Shown: positions 37,069-47,024 of the stretch, in pieces
Numbering within the stretch: the stretch's first letter is position 1
Layout: every line of letters starts with the position of its first letter
Origin: Paenibacillus thalictri
GTDB lineage: Bacteria > Bacillota > Bacilli > Paenibacillales > NBRC-103111
Direction of reading: 5' to 3'
NCBI RefSeq assembly: GCF_004307995.1
Contig: NZ_SIRE01000011.1
Location: forward strand, 124,001-188,000
Length of the DNA stretch: 64,000 bases
Program-made: the position numbers and the translations under genes
Notes under the pieces: model-generated
Told to the model about the DNA's origin: nothing
Database searches by the model: none
The model's input: the letters and a program-made list of their open reading frames with translations, nothing else

Positions 37069-37185
37069 CTCGATCGAAGTCCTTCAAGGATGAGCGACCG
37101 CGGTTTAGCGGAAGTTTTTCTTTAACAAAAGCTCGATCGAAGTCCTTCAAAGATGAGCGACCGCGATTTAGTGGAAGTTTTTCTT
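37069..37185. repeat. Two tandem 54-nt copies between dpaB and asd
   Basis: Copies at 37069-37122 and 37132-37185 differ at three positions. Each starts CTCGATCGAAGTCCTTCAA and ends GGAAGTTTTTCTT. The hairpin CCGC-GGTTTA-GCGG in copy 1 becomes CCGC-GATTTA-GTGG in copy 2, still paired by a G-T wobble, and each copy ends in a T run, so both could act as terminators. Confidence 0.82.
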
Positions 37186-37196
37186 GGTATAGAACT

Positions 37197-37225
37197 TTGC
37201 AGTCCGCTTAAAGCGAACTTATAAA
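37197..37225 (+). promoter_or_regulatory. Sigma-A promoter of asd-dapG-dapA
   Basis: TTGCAG (37197-37202), 17-nt spacer, TATAAA (37220-37225), about 40 nt before asd. Confidence 0.65.
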
Positions 37226-37265
37226 TTCTGTAAGGTTAAACAAAGCACAGGGGAGAGACAACGGG

Positions 37266-38306
37266 ATGTCGAATCAGAAATTATTTAATGTAGCAGTTGT
37301 CGGAGCAACGGGCGCCGTAGGAGAACAAATTATTCGCTTGCTTAATGAGCGTAATTTCCCCATAAACGAATTAAAGCTGCTTTCCTCCGAGAGATCGGCA
37401 GGTTCCGTCATCAAGTTCAAGGACCGCGAGATTACGGTTCAGGCCGCAAAGCCCGAAAGCTTTGAAGGCGTGGACATTGCCTTGTTCAGCGCGGGCGGAG
37501 ACGTGAGCAAGCTGCTCATCCCGGAAGCTATCCAACGCGGCACTGTATGTATCGACAATACAAGCGCCTACCGTATGGATCCGGAAACACCGCTGGTCGT
37601 ACCGGAAGTCAATATCGACAAAATTAACGAACACAAAGGCGTTATCGCCAATCCAAACTGCTCAACGATTCAGATGGTTGCTGCTTTAAAGCCGCTTTAT
37701 GATCGTTATGGCATCAAGAGCGTTATCGTTTCCACTTATCAGGCCGTGTCGGGAGCAGGGGCAAAAGCGATCAACGAAATGCTGCGCCAATCCAAAGAAA
37801 TATTGGCCGGTAACGAGGCAAACCCGCAAATCCTGCCTGTATCGTCGCTTCCGGTGAAGCACCAAATCGCTTTTAACGCCATTCCACAAATCGACAAGTT
37901 TGTCGATAACGGCTTTACTTACGAAGAAATGAAGATGATTAACGAAACGAAAAAGATTATGGGCGACGAATCCATCGAAGTTACGGCTACTTGCGTGCGT
38001 ATTCCGGTCGTTTACGGACATTCCGAATCCGTATATGTGGAGCTCAAATCCGATTTCGAGATGGAAGAAGTACGCCAATTGATCGCGGACGCTCCGGGAA
38101 TCGTGCTGCAGGATAACACGGCAGAGCAGGTTTACCCGCTGGCAACGGAAGCGGCCGGCAAGCTGGACACTTTTGTGGGCAGATTGCGCCGCGACTTGAA
38201 CAATCCAAGAGCGCTCAACATGTGGATTGTCTCCGACAATCTGCTGAAAGGCGCTGCATGGAACGCGGTTCAAATCGCGGAATACATCGCTATCGAAGCC
38301 AACTAA
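37266..38306 (+). CDS. asd: Aspartate-semialdehyde dehydrogenase
   Basis: A 346-residue NADPH enzyme reducing aspartyl phosphate to the semialdehyde, the branch point for lysine, DAP, methionine and threonine. NADP-binding VAVVGATGAVGEQIIRLL is N-terminal; the catalytic cysteine is in IANPNCSTIQMVAAL, and the histidine region is LPVKHQIAFNAIP. ATG 37266 follows a GGGGAGAG site. It precedes dapG and dapA as in B. subtilis. Confidence 0.97.
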   Translation: MSNQKLFNVAVVGATGAVGEQIIRLLNERNFPINELKLLSSERSAGSVIKFKDREITVQAAKPESFEGVDIALFSAGGDVSKLLIPEAIQRGTVCIDNTSAYRMDPETPLVVPEVNIDKINEHKGVIANPNCSTIQMVAALKPLYDRYGIKSVIVSTYQAVSGAGAKAINEMLRQSKEILAGNEANPQILPVSSLPVKHQIAFNAIPQIDKFVDNGFTYEEMKMINETKKIMGDESIEVTATCVRIPVVYGHSESVYVELKSDFEMEEVRQLIADAPGIVLQDNTAEQVYPLATEAAGKLDTFVGRLRRDLNNPRALNMWIVSDNLLKGAAWNAVQIAEYIAIEAN

Positions 38307-38379
38307 TACAATAACCTCAGCAGGGGCTTTCCAATCACGGAAAGCTCTTGCATCATGTTAAGGCGAGGTGGAAGATCTT

Positions 38380-39597
38380 ATGAAGATCTTAGTGCAGAAG
38401 TTCGGAGGAACTTCCCTTTCCACCGCCCAAGCCAGAGAACATGTAATCGGACATATTCAAGACGCACTAACACAATCGTACAAATTAGTCGTCGTTGTTT
38501 CCGCAATGGGCAGAAAAGGCGATCCTTACGCAACGGACACATTGCTAGAATTAATACGCCACAGCGGCGGAGTACTTCCGGCTCGAGAAAAAGATATGCT
38601 GCTCAGCTGCGGGGAAACGATTTCCGCAGCTGTTTTATGCAGCTTGCTCCATTCCCGGGGGATTCCGGCCGTAGCGCTAACCGGGGCGCAAGCCGGCATA
38701 AGGACCAATGCGCAGCATGGGAATGCGCAAATTTTGTCGATACAGCCAAGCCGCATATTGGAGCAGCTGGAACAAGGCAATGTGGTTGTCGTAACCGGGT
38801 TTCAAGGACAAACGGAGGAATACGATGTCACGACGCTTGGCAGAGGCGGCAGCGATACGTCGGCTACTGCGTTAGGCGCCGCGTTAAAAGCGGATGTGGT
38901 CGATATTTTTACGGACGTGGAAGGTATTCTTACAGCGGATCCGCGCATTGTAAAAGATGCCAAACCGTTGAAAGTCGTTTCGTACAGCGAGATATGCAAT
39001 ATGGCGCATCATGGCGCCAAAGTCATTCACCCGCGTTCGGTGGAAGTCGCGATGCATGCCAATATTCCGGTACGCGTGCGCTCCACTTTTTCCAAAGAAG
39101 AAGGGACGCTTGTCACCAATCCGGATGCCGTAAAAACATCCGCTAACGAGGTGGCTGATCGTTTTGTAACCGGAATCGCGAATTTTTCAGACATTACGCA
39201 AATACAGGTAAACGCGGAGGAAGGCCAATACGATCTCCAGCTTAAAGTATTTAAAGCGATGGCCCAACATCAGATTAGCGTCGATTTTATTAACGTTAAT
39301 CCGTCGGGTGTCGTTTATACCGTTTACGATCATGAGGCGGACCGTGCGGTACACATCCTGCGGTCGCTTAAATATACTCCGCAAATTACGACGAATTGCG
39401 CCAAAGTATCCATTATTGGCGGGGGAATGAACGGAGTTCCCGGTGTGATGGCGCTAATTGTCGAAGCGCTTACCGAGGAAGACATTCATATTCTGCAATC
39501 GGCGGACTCCAATGCGACCATCTGGGTGCTGGTCAAAGGGGAAGACATGGCCAGCGCGGTCAGAGCGCTACATCGGAAGTTTCAGCTTCACAAATGA
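38380..39597 (+). CDS. dapG: Aspartokinase (DapG type)
   Basis: A 405-residue aspartate kinase opening the DAP/lysine pathway. VQKFGGTSLSTAQAREHVI is the kinase N-terminus; GRGGSDTSATALGAALKADV is the active-site block; two ACT domains follow (from about 265) and should bind the feedback effector. ATG 38380 has GAGGTG (38365-38370) 9 nt upstream; GTG 38368 overlaps that site. The name DapG (diaminopimelate-sensitive isozyme I) rests on synteny with B. subtilis. Confidence 0.92.
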   Translation: MKILVQKFGGTSLSTAQAREHVIGHIQDALTQSYKLVVVVSAMGRKGDPYATDTLLELIRHSGGVLPAREKDMLLSCGETISAAVLCSLLHSRGIPAVALTGAQAGIRTNAQHGNAQILSIQPSRILEQLEQGNVVVVTGFQGQTEEYDVTTLGRGGSDTSATALGAALKADVVDIFTDVEGILTADPRIVKDAKPLKVVSYSEICNMAHHGAKVIHPRSVEVAMHANIPVRVRSTFSKEEGTLVTNPDAVKTSANEVADRFVTGIANFSDITQIQVNAEEGQYDLQLKVFKAMAQHQISVDFINVNPSGVVYTVYDHEADRAVHILRSLKYTPQITTNCAKVSIIGGGMNGVPGVMALIVEALTEEDIHILQSADSNATIWVLVKGEDMASAVRALHRKFQLHK

Positions 39598-39624
39598 TAA
39601 ATCTTTTTGCGGGAGGAAACAGTC

Positions 39625-40488
39625 GTGGATTTTGGAAGATTAATTACAGCAATGGTTACCCCTTTTGATGCCGAGCTGCAAATCGATTGGAAGCAAGTTG
39701 AGGGGTTGATCGATTATTTGGTGGAGGAGCAGCAAAGCGATGCTCTTGTCATAAGCGGCACAACCGGCGAATCGCCGACGTTAACGGATCAGGAAAAGCT
39801 GAAGCTGTTTGATTTTAGCGTCAAATACGCTGCCGGCCGCTGCAAAATTATTGCCGGAACAGGCAGTTATGATACGGCGCATTCCATCCATCTGTCGAAG
39901 GAAGCGGAGAAGCTTGGGGTCGACGGCATTTTGCTGGTGGCGCCGTATTACAACCGTCCGTCACAAGAAGGGCTGTACCAGCATTTTAAAGCGATTGCCG
40001 AGTCCGTCAGTATTCCAGCTATCCTGTACAACGTTCCGGGCCGCACAAGCGTTAATATCAGCGCTGAAACGACCATTCGGCTCTCGCAAATCAGCAACAT
40101 CGTGGCTACCAAGGAATGTACCGGAACAAGCCAGATGACGTCCGTCATCGCAGGAGCAGCCGAAGGATTCCGCTTGTACACCGGGGAAGACAGCATGGCT
40201 TTGCCAACGATGGCTGTCGGCGGCTACGGAGTCATCAGCGTGGCCAGCCACGTGGTCGGCAAAGAAATGAAGTCGATGATCAATGCGTATTTGGACGGGA
40301 ATGTGAAAGAAGCGGCGGCGCTTCACGGCAAGCTGCTTCCGATTCTGGAAGGGCTGTTCTGCGCTCCGAATCCGGTTCCTGTGAAATACGCTTTAAACAG
40401 CAGAGGAGTCCATGTAGGCGGGGTGCGTTTACCGCTTGTAGCCGCTACGGAAGACCAGCAGCAATTCATTAACGGGCTGTTTAACTAA
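39625..40488 (+). CDS. dapA: 4-hydroxy-tetrahydrodipicolinate synthase
   Basis: A 287-residue class I aldolase condensing pyruvate with aspartate semialdehyde. The catalytic tyrosine is in ILYNVPGRTSVN and the Schiff-base lysine in VATKECTGTSQM. DALVISGTTGESPTLTDQEK is the DHDPS signature. GTG 39625 has GGGAGG (39611-39616) 8 nt upstream. Its product feeds both DAP and, through dpaAB, dipicolinate. Confidence 0.96.
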   Translation: MDFGRLITAMVTPFDAELQIDWKQVEGLIDYLVEEQQSDALVISGTTGESPTLTDQEKLKLFDFSVKYAAGRCKIIAGTGSYDTAHSIHLSKEAEKLGVDGILLVAPYYNRPSQEGLYQHFKAIAESVSIPAILYNVPGRTSVNISAETTIRLSQISNIVATKECTGTSQMTSVIAGAAEGFRLYTGEDSMALPTMAVGGYGVISVASHVVGKEMKSMINAYLDGNVKEAAALHGKLLPILEGLFCAPNPVPVKYALNSRGVHVGGVRLPLVAATEDQQQFINGLFN

Positions 40489-40504
40489 GCGGCAATAGGC
40501 CGAT

Positions 40505-40542
40505 AAACCGATGCTGATCGTGAGCATCGGTTTTCTTTTTTT
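40505..40542 (+). terminator. Terminator after dapA
   Basis: AAACCGATGCT / AGCATCGGTTT stem, 7-nt loop, followed by TTCTTTTTTT. Confidence 0.9.
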
Positions 40543-40572
40543 GGGGGAGAATAACAGCTAAAAGGTGCAAAC

Positions 40573-40602
40573 TTGTAATTGGTGTTTTTTATCATGTATA
40601 AT
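40573..40602 (+). promoter_or_regulatory. Sigma-A promoter of the RNase J gene
   Basis: TTGTAA (40573-40578), 18-nt spacer, TATAAT (40597-40602), about 75 nt before the gene. Confidence 0.75.
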
Positions 40603-40683
40603 GATGGCAAGTGACTGGTGCGGTAAACTTTGGTTTGCATCTCATAGGGAAATCGTCGTCAACTACATGAAGGAGGTATATTC

Positions 40684-42360
40684 TTGTCTAAGAAAAATAT
40701 GGATAAACTATTGATCTTCGCTCTTGGCGGCGTGGGCGAGATCGGTAAAAATATGTATGTGGTGCAGTATGCAAACGATATTGTAGTCATTGACTGCGGA
40801 TTGAAGTTTCCTGAGGAGGAAATGCTGGGGATCGACATCGTCATTCCCGATATTTCTTACTTGACGGAAAATAGGGATAAAGTTAGAGGCATCATCATTA
40901 CGCACGGGCATGAGGACCACATCGGCGGTCTGCCATACGTGCTCAAGTATCTCAATGTCCCGGTTTACGGAACGAAGCTGACGCTCGGACTGATCGAGAC
41001 CAAGCTGAAAGAAGCCGGATTATTGGGAGAGACGAAGCGTTATCTGATTAACGCCGAATCCGAACTAAAGCTCGGAACGATGAAAGCGACGTTCTTCAAG
41101 ACGAATCACAGTATTCCCGACTCCGTTGGGGTATGCCTTGAAACGCCGGAAGGCAATGTGGTGCATACGGGAGACTTTAAATTTGATCATACTCCCGTTA
41201 ATGACCAGTATGCCGACTTGCATCAGATGGCAGCGATTGGCGCAAAGGGTGTGCTGGCGCTGTTGTCGGACAGTACGAATGCGGAACGTCCAGGTTTCAC
41301 CCCTTCGGAAAAAAGTGTGGGCGTTCAGCTTGAGGAAATTTTCCGCAAAGCGAAGCAGCGCGTCATTATCGCGACATTTGCCTCGAATATTCACCGGATT
41401 CAACAGGTGATTGACGCGGCAAGCGCGACGCGCCGGAAGATGACGGTTATCGGGCGAAGTATGGTGAACGTAGTTACCATCGCTAGTGAGCTTGGGTATT
41501 TGAATATCCCGGACGGAATGCTAATTGAACCGGAAGAAATCAATAAGCTTGCCGCTGACCGTGTTGTCGTCTTATCGACGGGAAGCCAAGGCGAACCGAT
41601 GTCTGCTTTAACCCGTATGGCTAGATCCTCACACCGCAAGGTGGATATTATGCCAGGTGATACGGTGATTATCGCGGCAACTCCAATTCCCGGCAATGAG
41701 CGTTATGTCGGCCGAACGGTAGACGAGTTGTTCCGAATCGGGGCTAATGTGATTTACGGTCCGGGCTCAGTGACCGGAGTACACGTATCCGGACACGGCA
41801 GCCAAGAAGAGCTGAAGCTGATGCTTAATCTAATACGGCCTAAATACTTCATTCCGATTCACGGCGAATACCGGATGCTTCGTCAGCACGGATTGCTCGC
41901 AGAAGCAGTCGGTATTGAGAAGGAAAACATTTTTATTATCGACATCGGCGATACGGTGGAGATCCAAGACGGCGCAGCGCGCAAAGGCCAGAAGGTTCCT
42001 TCGGGCAACACGCTGATCGACGGGCTTGGCGTCGGAGACGTTGGCAATATCGTACTGAGGGATCGGAAGCTGCTTTCCCAAGACGGCATTCTTGTCGTCG
42101 TCGTTACCTTGAGCAAAGAAGACGGATCGATTTTGTCCGGACCGGATATCATCTCGCGCGGATTTGTGTATGTGCGGGAGTCCGAAGGTCTGCTTGACGA
42201 AGCAAATCGTATCGTAACAAACACGTTAAACAAGTTGATGGTTGAAAACGTCAACGAATGGGCGTCCTTAAAAACTCATGTCAAGGACGCTTTGGGACGA
42301 TTCTTATATGAACAAACCAGAAGAAGACCGATGATCCTTCCGATCATTATGGAAGTATAG
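40684..42360 (+). CDS. rnjB: Ribonuclease J (metallo-beta-lactamase fold)
   Basis: A 558-residue beta-CASP ribonuclease with 5' exonuclease and endonuclease activity in mRNA turnover. The zinc motif THGHEDHIGG is complete, and further metal residues lie in HTGDFKFDHTP and GHGSQEELKLML with IPIHGEYRML. The position between dapA and tepA is that of rnjB (ymfA) in B. subtilis; whether it acts as J1 or J2 cannot be told from position, and the intact motif argues for an active enzyme. The start is TTG 40684 with AGGAGG (40671-40676) 7 nt upstream. Confidence 0.9.
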   Translation: MSKKNMDKLLIFALGGVGEIGKNMYVVQYANDIVVIDCGLKFPEEEMLGIDIVIPDISYLTENRDKVRGIIITHGHEDHIGGLPYVLKYLNVPVYGTKLTLGLIETKLKEAGLLGETKRYLINAESELKLGTMKATFFKTNHSIPDSVGVCLETPEGNVVHTGDFKFDHTPVNDQYADLHQMAAIGAKGVLALLSDSTNAERPGFTPSEKSVGVQLEEIFRKAKQRVIIATFASNIHRIQQVIDAASATRRKMTVIGRSMVNVVTIASELGYLNIPDGMLIEPEEINKLAADRVVVLSTGSQGEPMSALTRMARSSHRKVDIMPGDTVIIAATPIPGNERYVGRTVDELFRIGANVIYGPGSVTGVHVSGHGSQEELKLMLNLIRPKYFIPIHGEYRMLRQHGLLAEAVGIEKENIFIIDIGDTVEIQDGAARKGQKVPSGNTLIDGLGVGDVGNIVLRDRKLLSQDGILVVVVTLSKEDGSILSGPDIISRGFVYVRESEGLLDEANRIVTNTLNKLMVENVNEWASLKTHVKDALGRFLYEQTRRRPMILPIIMEV

Positions 42361-42439
42361 CGAATACCGGCACCTCATTTTGTCAAATTCCTTACCCGGT
42401 AAGGGTTTTGCAAAGTCACTTAAGTTCACTGACCATAAG

Positions 42440-42480
42440 AAGACCGATACGGATGATCTCATCTGATATCGGTCTTTTGT
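42440..42480 (+). terminator. Terminator after the RNase J gene
   Basis: AGACCGATA / TATCGGTCT stem with a 17-nt loop, followed by TTTTG. Confidence 0.78.
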
Positions 42481-42559
42481 CGTTCCGGCAAGGAAAGCAT
42501 AAAATCGGATTGAACATCCATACTATGGGAGTGATGACGAGCGCGAAAGGATGACAACG

Positions 42560-43288
42560 ATGGAAAATCCGAAACAGCAAGATCCGCAAACAGAGGAAAA
42601 ACGTTCACAAACAGTAGACACGATTCAGCAATTGGGACAAACGACAACTCCCGCTTCGAACGAGTCGAATATTTATTGCATGAGCATTATTGGACAAGTC
42701 GAAGGGCATCTGGTATTGCCCCCGCAAAACAAAACGACCAAATACGAACATTTGATCCCTCAATTGGTAGCGGCGGAACAAAATCAGAAGATCGAAGGCG
42801 TGCTGATTATTTTAAATACGGTGGGGGGCGACGTCGAAGCCGGATTGGCTATTGCGGAAATGATCGCAACGTTGTCCAAACCGACGGTTGCGTTAGTGCT
42901 CGGCGGAGGCCATAGCATCGGCGTGCCGATTGCCGTTTCCGCAAGTTATTCTTTCATCGCCGAGACGGCAACGATGACCATTCACCCGATCCGGCTCAAC
43001 GGTCTTGTGATTGGTGTTCCTCAAACATTTGAGTATTTGGACAAAATGCAAGAACGTGTGATCCGTTTTATTACCGGGCATTCCAATGTCAGCGAAGAGA
43101 AGCTCAAGGAGCTGATGTTTAAAACCGGGGAACTCACCCGCGATATCGGGACAACCGTGATTGGGGTGGACGCGGTCAAACATGGTTTAATCGATGCGAT
43201 CGGCGGGTTAGGCGACGCGTTGAGGGAATTAAACCGCCGTATTGAAGAGAAGAGAGCGACACTGAATCCTGGAGGGATGGTACAGTGA
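42560..43288 (+). CDS. tepA: ClpP-like serine protease TepA
   Basis: A 242-residue ClpP/crotonase-fold protease. The nucleophile motif is [14 protein letters not shown] and the histidine is in [11 protein letters not shown]. It lacks a signal peptide, as TepA does, and was proposed in B. subtilis to act in translocation-linked proteolysis or sporulation. ATG 42560 has AAAGG 9 nt upstream; ATG 42551 directly abuts that site and is rejected. It is followed by ylzJ and spoIIIE, the usual order. Confidence 0.9.
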   Translation: MENPKQQDPQTEEKRSQTVDTIQQLGQTTTPASNESNIYCMSIIGQVEGHLVLPPQNKTTKYEHLIPQLVAAEQNQKIEGVLIILNTVGGDVEAGLAIAEMIATLSKPTVALVLGGGHSIGVPIAVSASYSFIAETATMTIHPIRLNGLVIGVPQTFEYLDKMQERVIRFITGHSNVSEEKLKELMFKTGELTRDIGTTVIGVDAVKHGLIDAIGGLGDALRELNRRIEEKRATLNPGGMVQ

Positions 43289-43518
43289 TCTATTATTCGA
43301 CAATGCCGCTGGAAGTCGTGATGGAGGGGTTTGAGCAGCGGGAGCAGCCGAAGTATTTCGACATTACGCTAAACGGCATCCAAATGCAGGTGCAAGCGAT
43401 CAATGAACGTCAAGCGTCGATTGTACGTATTATCAGCGCCAATCCGCAGGATTACCTGAATCCGAATTACGCTCCGGGCAAATTGATCGAATTTCAGCCT
43501 GTGTTTAACCTTGGGTAA
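43285..43518 (+). CDS. ylzJ: YlzJ-like small protein
   Basis: A 77-residue protein of the YlzJ family ([33 protein letters not shown]), of unknown function, always found between tepA and spoIIIE. GTG 43285 overlaps the tepA stop by 4 nt and has GGAGGG (43271-43276) 8 nt upstream. Confidence 0.85.
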   Translation: MIYYSTMPLEVVMEGFEQREQPKYFDITLNGIQMQVQAINERQASIVRIISANPQDYLNPNYAPGKLIEFQPVFNLG

Positions 43519-43555
43519 GGCTCATGAAGGATTCGCTTAAGCTTCTCCTTGTGCT

Positions 43556-43564
43556 GTGGTATAA
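43556..43564 (+). promoter_or_regulatory. Extended -10 promoter of spoIIIE
   Basis: TGGTATAAT (43556-43564) with only a poor -35 match, about 25 nt before the start codon, so the leader is very short. Confidence 0.55.
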
Positions 43565-43587
43565 TCGGTACTTGGAGGTGGATCATA

Positions 43588-46107
43588 TTGGCAAAGAGCC
43601 GGAAAAAAAGCATGGTTGCGAAAGCATCTTTAAAATATGAACTGTACGGCATTTTAATCTTAATATTTTCCGTGATTGCACTTTCCAGAGAAGGGGCGGT
43701 CGCGCGGTCTTTAACTTATTTGTTCCGGTTTCTGGTGGGAACATGGGATTTTGTCGTACCGCTGATCTTTATCTACGTCGGACTTTTTGTCATGATGAAG
43801 CGGGAGTGGCCCAAGTGGAAGACGGTGAAAAAATCCGGTTTGCTGCTGTTCATTTGCGGATTGTTGATCATGAGCCACATCAACCTGTTTGAGCTACTGT
43901 ATCCAAAAGGCAACTTTACCGGGGGGCGTGTCATCAGCGAAACGTGGACCAGCATGACCAGCGGATTTAACGCTTCCGACAAAGGCCGCGACATTTTAAC
44001 CCACGAGGTCGGCGGCGGGATGATCGGCGCACTTCTGTACAGCGTGTTGTATTTCCTGTTCGACAACTGGGGGGCGCGGTTGCTGCAGTATACGCTGTTT
44101 ATTGTGGGCTTCACGTTGGTTACAGGCATCTCTTACGTAGAGCTGGGCGGTAAACTGCGCGGCAAACTGTCCTGGTCCGAATCGACGCTTGGGAAGCTTT
44201 GGAGAAGCCTTCGCAGCGAAAAGAAGCGGACTGCTTCCGCCGTGAAAACCAAAACCCCTGTTTCAGTTCCGGACATTAGCGAAGATGACGAGTTTGACGA
44301 AGAGAATTATAAGCCGGAACCAAAAGCAGCAGCCAAAAAATCTTTATTTTTTGAGCTGCTCAAGCCGGCCGCCGGCAAGGCGGGCAAAAAGAAAAAAGCC
44401 AAATCGGACGAAGATACCGCCGGTCATCCGGAGGAGGACGACGAGGCGGACACGCCGGTTCGGGGTGAAGAGCCGGTCACGGTATACTCGATACATAAGC
44501 AGGAAGAAAATCACATAGAGGAAGAAGCCAAAATACCGGTTATCCGCGACTTCCAAGAGCAGGTGCAGCAGGAGGAAAAGCAACCTGAAAAAACCAAACC
44601 GGTTCGTGCTGCCGCAGAGTCTAAAGCCGAAGATGAGCAGCAAGTGCATATGGAATTTGCGATGGGCGAGAAGCCGCTCGAGCTTCCTTACGAACTTCCG
44701 CCGCTCAGCTTGTTGTCCAAGCCTGCTGCGGGAAAAGGCGGCGATTCGAACGATTACATCGCGGTGGCGCGCAAGCTGGAAGCAACGCTGGAGAGCTTTG
44801 GCGTAAGGGCCAAGGTGCTGGAGGTGGCCAAAGGGCCGGCGGTTACCCGCTTCGAGATTCAGCCGGACGTGGGGGTTAAGGTCAGCCGGATCGTCAGCTT
44901 GACTGACGATATCGCTTTGGCTTTGGCAGCTAAGGATATACGGATGGAAGCCCCGATTCCGGGCAAATCCGCCATCGGCATCGAAGTGCCCAACTCCGAG
45001 GTGTCCGTCGTTACGATGCGCGAGGTCATGGAGACCAGTACATTCCAGGAATCGGCGTCCAAGCTGTCCATCTCTTTTGGCAGGGATATTTCGGGACAAG
45101 TTATCGTTGGCAACCTGGCGAGAATGCCGCATATGCTTGTCGCAGGAGCTACCGGTTCGGGGAAATCGGTTTGCATCAACGGCATCATTACGAGCATTTT
45201 ATACAAGGCCCGGCCGGATGAAGTCAAATTTTTGATGATTGACCCCAAAATGGTTGAATTAAACGTCTACAACGGTATTCCGCATTTGTTGGCGCCGGTT
45301 GTTACCGATCCGAAGAGGGCGTCGCTGGCGCTGAAGAAAGTCGTCGTAGAGATGGAAAAAAGGTACGAGTTATTTTCCAAAAGCGGCACTCGTAATATCG
45401 AAGGCTACAACACCATGCTGCTTGAGACGGGAGCCGGCGATCCGCTGCCGTTTATCGTCGTCATCGTGGACGAGCTTGCGGATTTGATGATGGTTGCGGC
45501 CGGCGATGTGGAAGACTCCATTTGCAGACTGGCGCAAATGGCGCGTGCGGCCGGCATCCATTTGATTATCGCAACCCAGCGTCCTTCCGTGGACGTCATC
45601 ACCGGCGTCATCAAAGCGAACATTCCTTCCCGGATTGCGTTTGGCGTTTCGTCGCAGGTCGACTCGCGTACCATTTTGGATATGGTCGGCGCCGAGAAGC
45701 TGCTCGGCCGCGGCGATATGCTGTACCTGCCGATGGGCGCGTCCAAGCCGATCCGCGTGCAAGGCGCATTCCTGTCCGATCACGAGGTCGAAGCCGTAGT
45801 CAACTACGCCAAAAACCAAGGGCAAGCCAATTATGTCGAAGATATGGTTCCCATGGTGGAAGAAACCGTTGTTGAGCAGGAGCAGTTCGAGGATGAGCTG
45901 TACGACCAGGCGGTGCAAATTATTTTGGAATCCAAGCAGGCCTCCGTATCGCTGCTTCAGCGCCGCATGAGAGTGGGCTATACTCGAGCGGCCAGACTGA
46001 TCGACAGCATGGAAGCCAAGGGCATTGTAGGGCCGTACGAGGGCAGCAAACCGAGAGAAGTGCTGATCACGTTGGAGCAATACCAACAGAACCGCATGAG
46101 TTCATAA
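43588..46107 (+). CDS. spoIIIE: DNA translocase SpoIIIE/FtsK
   Basis: An 839-residue septal DNA pump that moves the chromosome into the forespore. Four N-terminal membrane helices (to about residue 190), a charged linker rich in Lys and Glu (190-400), the RecA-like motor with Walker [17 protein letters not shown] and Walker [14 protein letters not shown], and a C-terminal winged-helix gamma domain ([20 protein letters not shown]) that reads polarity sequences. The start is TTG 43588 with GGAGGTG (43574-43580); the frame is open further upstream without support. Confidence 0.96.
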   Translation: MAKSRKKSMVAKASLKYELYGILILIFSVIALSREGAVARSLTYLFRFLVGTWDFVVPLIFIYVGLFVMMKREWPKWKTVKKSGLLLFICGLLIMSHINLFELLYPKGNFTGGRVISETWTSMTSGFNASDKGRDILTHEVGGGMIGALLYSVLYFLFDNWGARLLQYTLFIVGFTLVTGISYVELGGKLRGKLSWSESTLGKLWRSLRSEKKRTASAVKTKTPVSVPDISEDDEFDEENYKPEPKAAAKKSLFFELLKPAAGKAGKKKKAKSDEDTAGHPEEDDEADTPVRGEEPVTVYSIHKQEENHIEEEAKIPVIRDFQEQVQQEEKQPEKTKPVRAAAESKAEDEQQVHMEFAMGEKPLELPYELPPLSLLSKPAAGKGGDSNDYIAVARKLEATLESFGVRAKVLEVAKGPAVTRFEIQPDVGVKVSRIVSLTDDIALALAAKDIRMEAPIPGKSAIGIEVPNSEVSVVTMREVMETSTFQESASKLSISFGRDISGQVIVGNLARMPHMLVAGATGSGKSVCINGIITSILYKARPDEVKFLMIDPKMVELNVYNGIPHLLAPVVTDPKRASLALKKVVVEMEKRYELFSKSGTRNIEGYNTMLLETGAGDPLPFIVVIVDELADLMMVAAGDVEDSICRLAQMARAAGIHLIIATQRPSVDVITGVIKANIPSRIAFGVSSQVDSRTILDMVGAEKLLGRGDMLYLPMGASKPIRVQGAFLSDHEVEAVVNYAKNQGQANYVEDMVPMVEETVVEQEQFEDELYDQAVQIILESKQASVSLLQRRMRVGYTRAARLIDSMEAKGIVGPYEGSKPREVLITLEQYQQNRMSS

Positions 46108-46119
46108 ACGATTTACCTA

Positions 46120-46169
46120 AAAAGAGCGCCGCTGCTGCATGAAGCATACAGCAACCGGCGCTCTTTTTA
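46120..46169. terminator. Bidirectional terminator between spoIIIE and the nitroreductase gene
   Basis: AAAAGAGCGCCG / CGGCGCTCTTTT, a long stem flanked by A and T runs, placed between convergent genes, so it can serve both strands. Confidence 0.85.
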
Positions 46170-46185
46170 AGTTTTAGAGATCGGT

Positions 46186-46929
46186 TTACTTTAAAGCAAA
46201 TCCTTTGCTTTTGATGTAGTCCGTATAGAACTCAATCGGAATGTCGCTTGTCAGCATGTGGATAACTTTTTGCGACCAATTGGACTTTTGTTTGTTGTTA
46301 GTCCTCTGTTCATAATATAATTCCATTTCTTTATCGTAACTTGCAACACTTGCTTTTAACTGATGGTTGTATTTGTTCTCGAAAAATACAGCTGATTGAG
46401 GCAAGCGTAATTTTTGCTCCGGATGTTCATCCGGAACCCCTACCGCTAATCCTGCCAAAGGAATCACATATTCCGGCAAATCAAGCCAGCGGTCCAAATC
46501 CGGCAACGCCCCGTTAATCCCGCCGATAATTACAGTGCCCAGCCCCATGGATTCGGCCGCCAGGTTGGCATTTTGCATAGCTAGGGCAGTATCGGTGACA
46601 GAGGTTTGATTGAAATAAGCAAAGCTTACATTGTTTTTCATTTGCTGTTTTTCATTATCACTGGCGGCCGTCATGATACGATAAAGATCCGCACAAAAGA
46701 TAAATAAATAACCGCATGTTTCAATGACAGGATTCCCCGATCGTTTGGACAGCTCCTTTTTTACGCCTGCATCCGTGACGCCGATAATAGAATAGGCTTG
46801 AAAATGGCCGGACGTTGGAGCCATTTGTGCGGCACGAACAATCGTATCGATTTGTTCTTGAGTTAAGGGGGTATTTTTAAACTTTCGAATAGATCGATGC
46901 TGCTGAATGGTTTTGATGACATCGTTCAT
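46186..46929 (-). CDS. NADPH-dependent FMN nitroreductase (NfsA/FRP family)
   Basis: A 247-residue flavoprotein oxidoreductase. HRSIRKFKNTPLTQEQID and RAAQMAPTSGHFQAYSII are the FMN-binding N-terminus; GLGTVIIGGINGALPDLDRW and LPEYVIPLAGLAVGVP match the NfsA/NfrA branch rather than NfsB. It would reduce nitro compounds, quinones or flavin with NADPH. The ATG at 46929 (reverse strand) has GGAGGG 8 nt upstream. It is the only reverse-strand gene, divergent from a MarR gene that probably controls it. This pair is absent from the B. subtilis order here. Confidence 0.9.
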   Translation of the reverse strand: MNDVIKTIQQHRSIRKFKNTPLTQEQIDTIVRAAQMAPTSGHFQAYSIIGVTDAGVKKELSKRSGNPVIETCGYLFIFCADLYRIMTAASDNEKQQMKNNVSFAYFNQTSVTDTALAMQNANLAAESMGLGTVIIGGINGALPDLDRWLDLPEYVIPLAGLAVGVPDEHPEQKLRLPQSAVFFENKYNHQLKASVASYDKEMELYYEQRTNNKQKSNWSQKVIHMLTSDIPIEFYTDYIKSKGFALK

Positions 46930-46949
46930 AAAGGATCCCTCCAAATATT

Positions 46950-46969
46950 ATGGTTTCCACGTAAACCAT
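46950..46969. promoter_or_regulatory. Operator 1, palindrome over the nitroreductase promoter
   Basis: ATGGTTT-CCACGT-AAACCAT: perfect 7-bp arms. It overlaps the -10 and start-site region of the nitroreductase promoter, so binding should repress it. Confidence 0.68.
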
Positions 46970-46996
46970 AATATCAAAGTCATTTGTTTTCGTCAA
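46968..46996 (-). promoter_or_regulatory. Promoter of the nitroreductase gene
   Basis: On the reverse strand: TTGACG (46996-46991), 17-nt spacer, TATTAT (46973-46968). Confidence 0.72.
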
Positions 46997-46997
46997 A

Positions 46998-47015
46998 TGG
47001 TTTCCGTGGAAACTG
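46998..47015. promoter_or_regulatory. Operator 2, palindrome in the marR promoter
   Basis: GTTTCC-GT-GGAAAC (47000-47013) within TGGTTTCCGTGGAAACTG; shares TGGTTTCC with operator 1. It lies just upstream of the marR -10 box. Confidence 0.65.
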
Positions 47016-47024
47016 TGTTATAAT
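47016..47024 (+). promoter_or_regulatory. Extended -10 promoter of the MarR gene
   Basis: TGTTATAAT (47016-47024), with no good -35. The leader to the start codon is about 135 nt and shows no clear structure. Confidence 0.55.

Noticed and set aside
38307..38367. Hairpin between asd and dapG as a terminator
   Set aside because: GGCTTTCC / GGAAAGCT pairs, but no T run follows and asd-dapG-dapA are expected to be co-transcribed.
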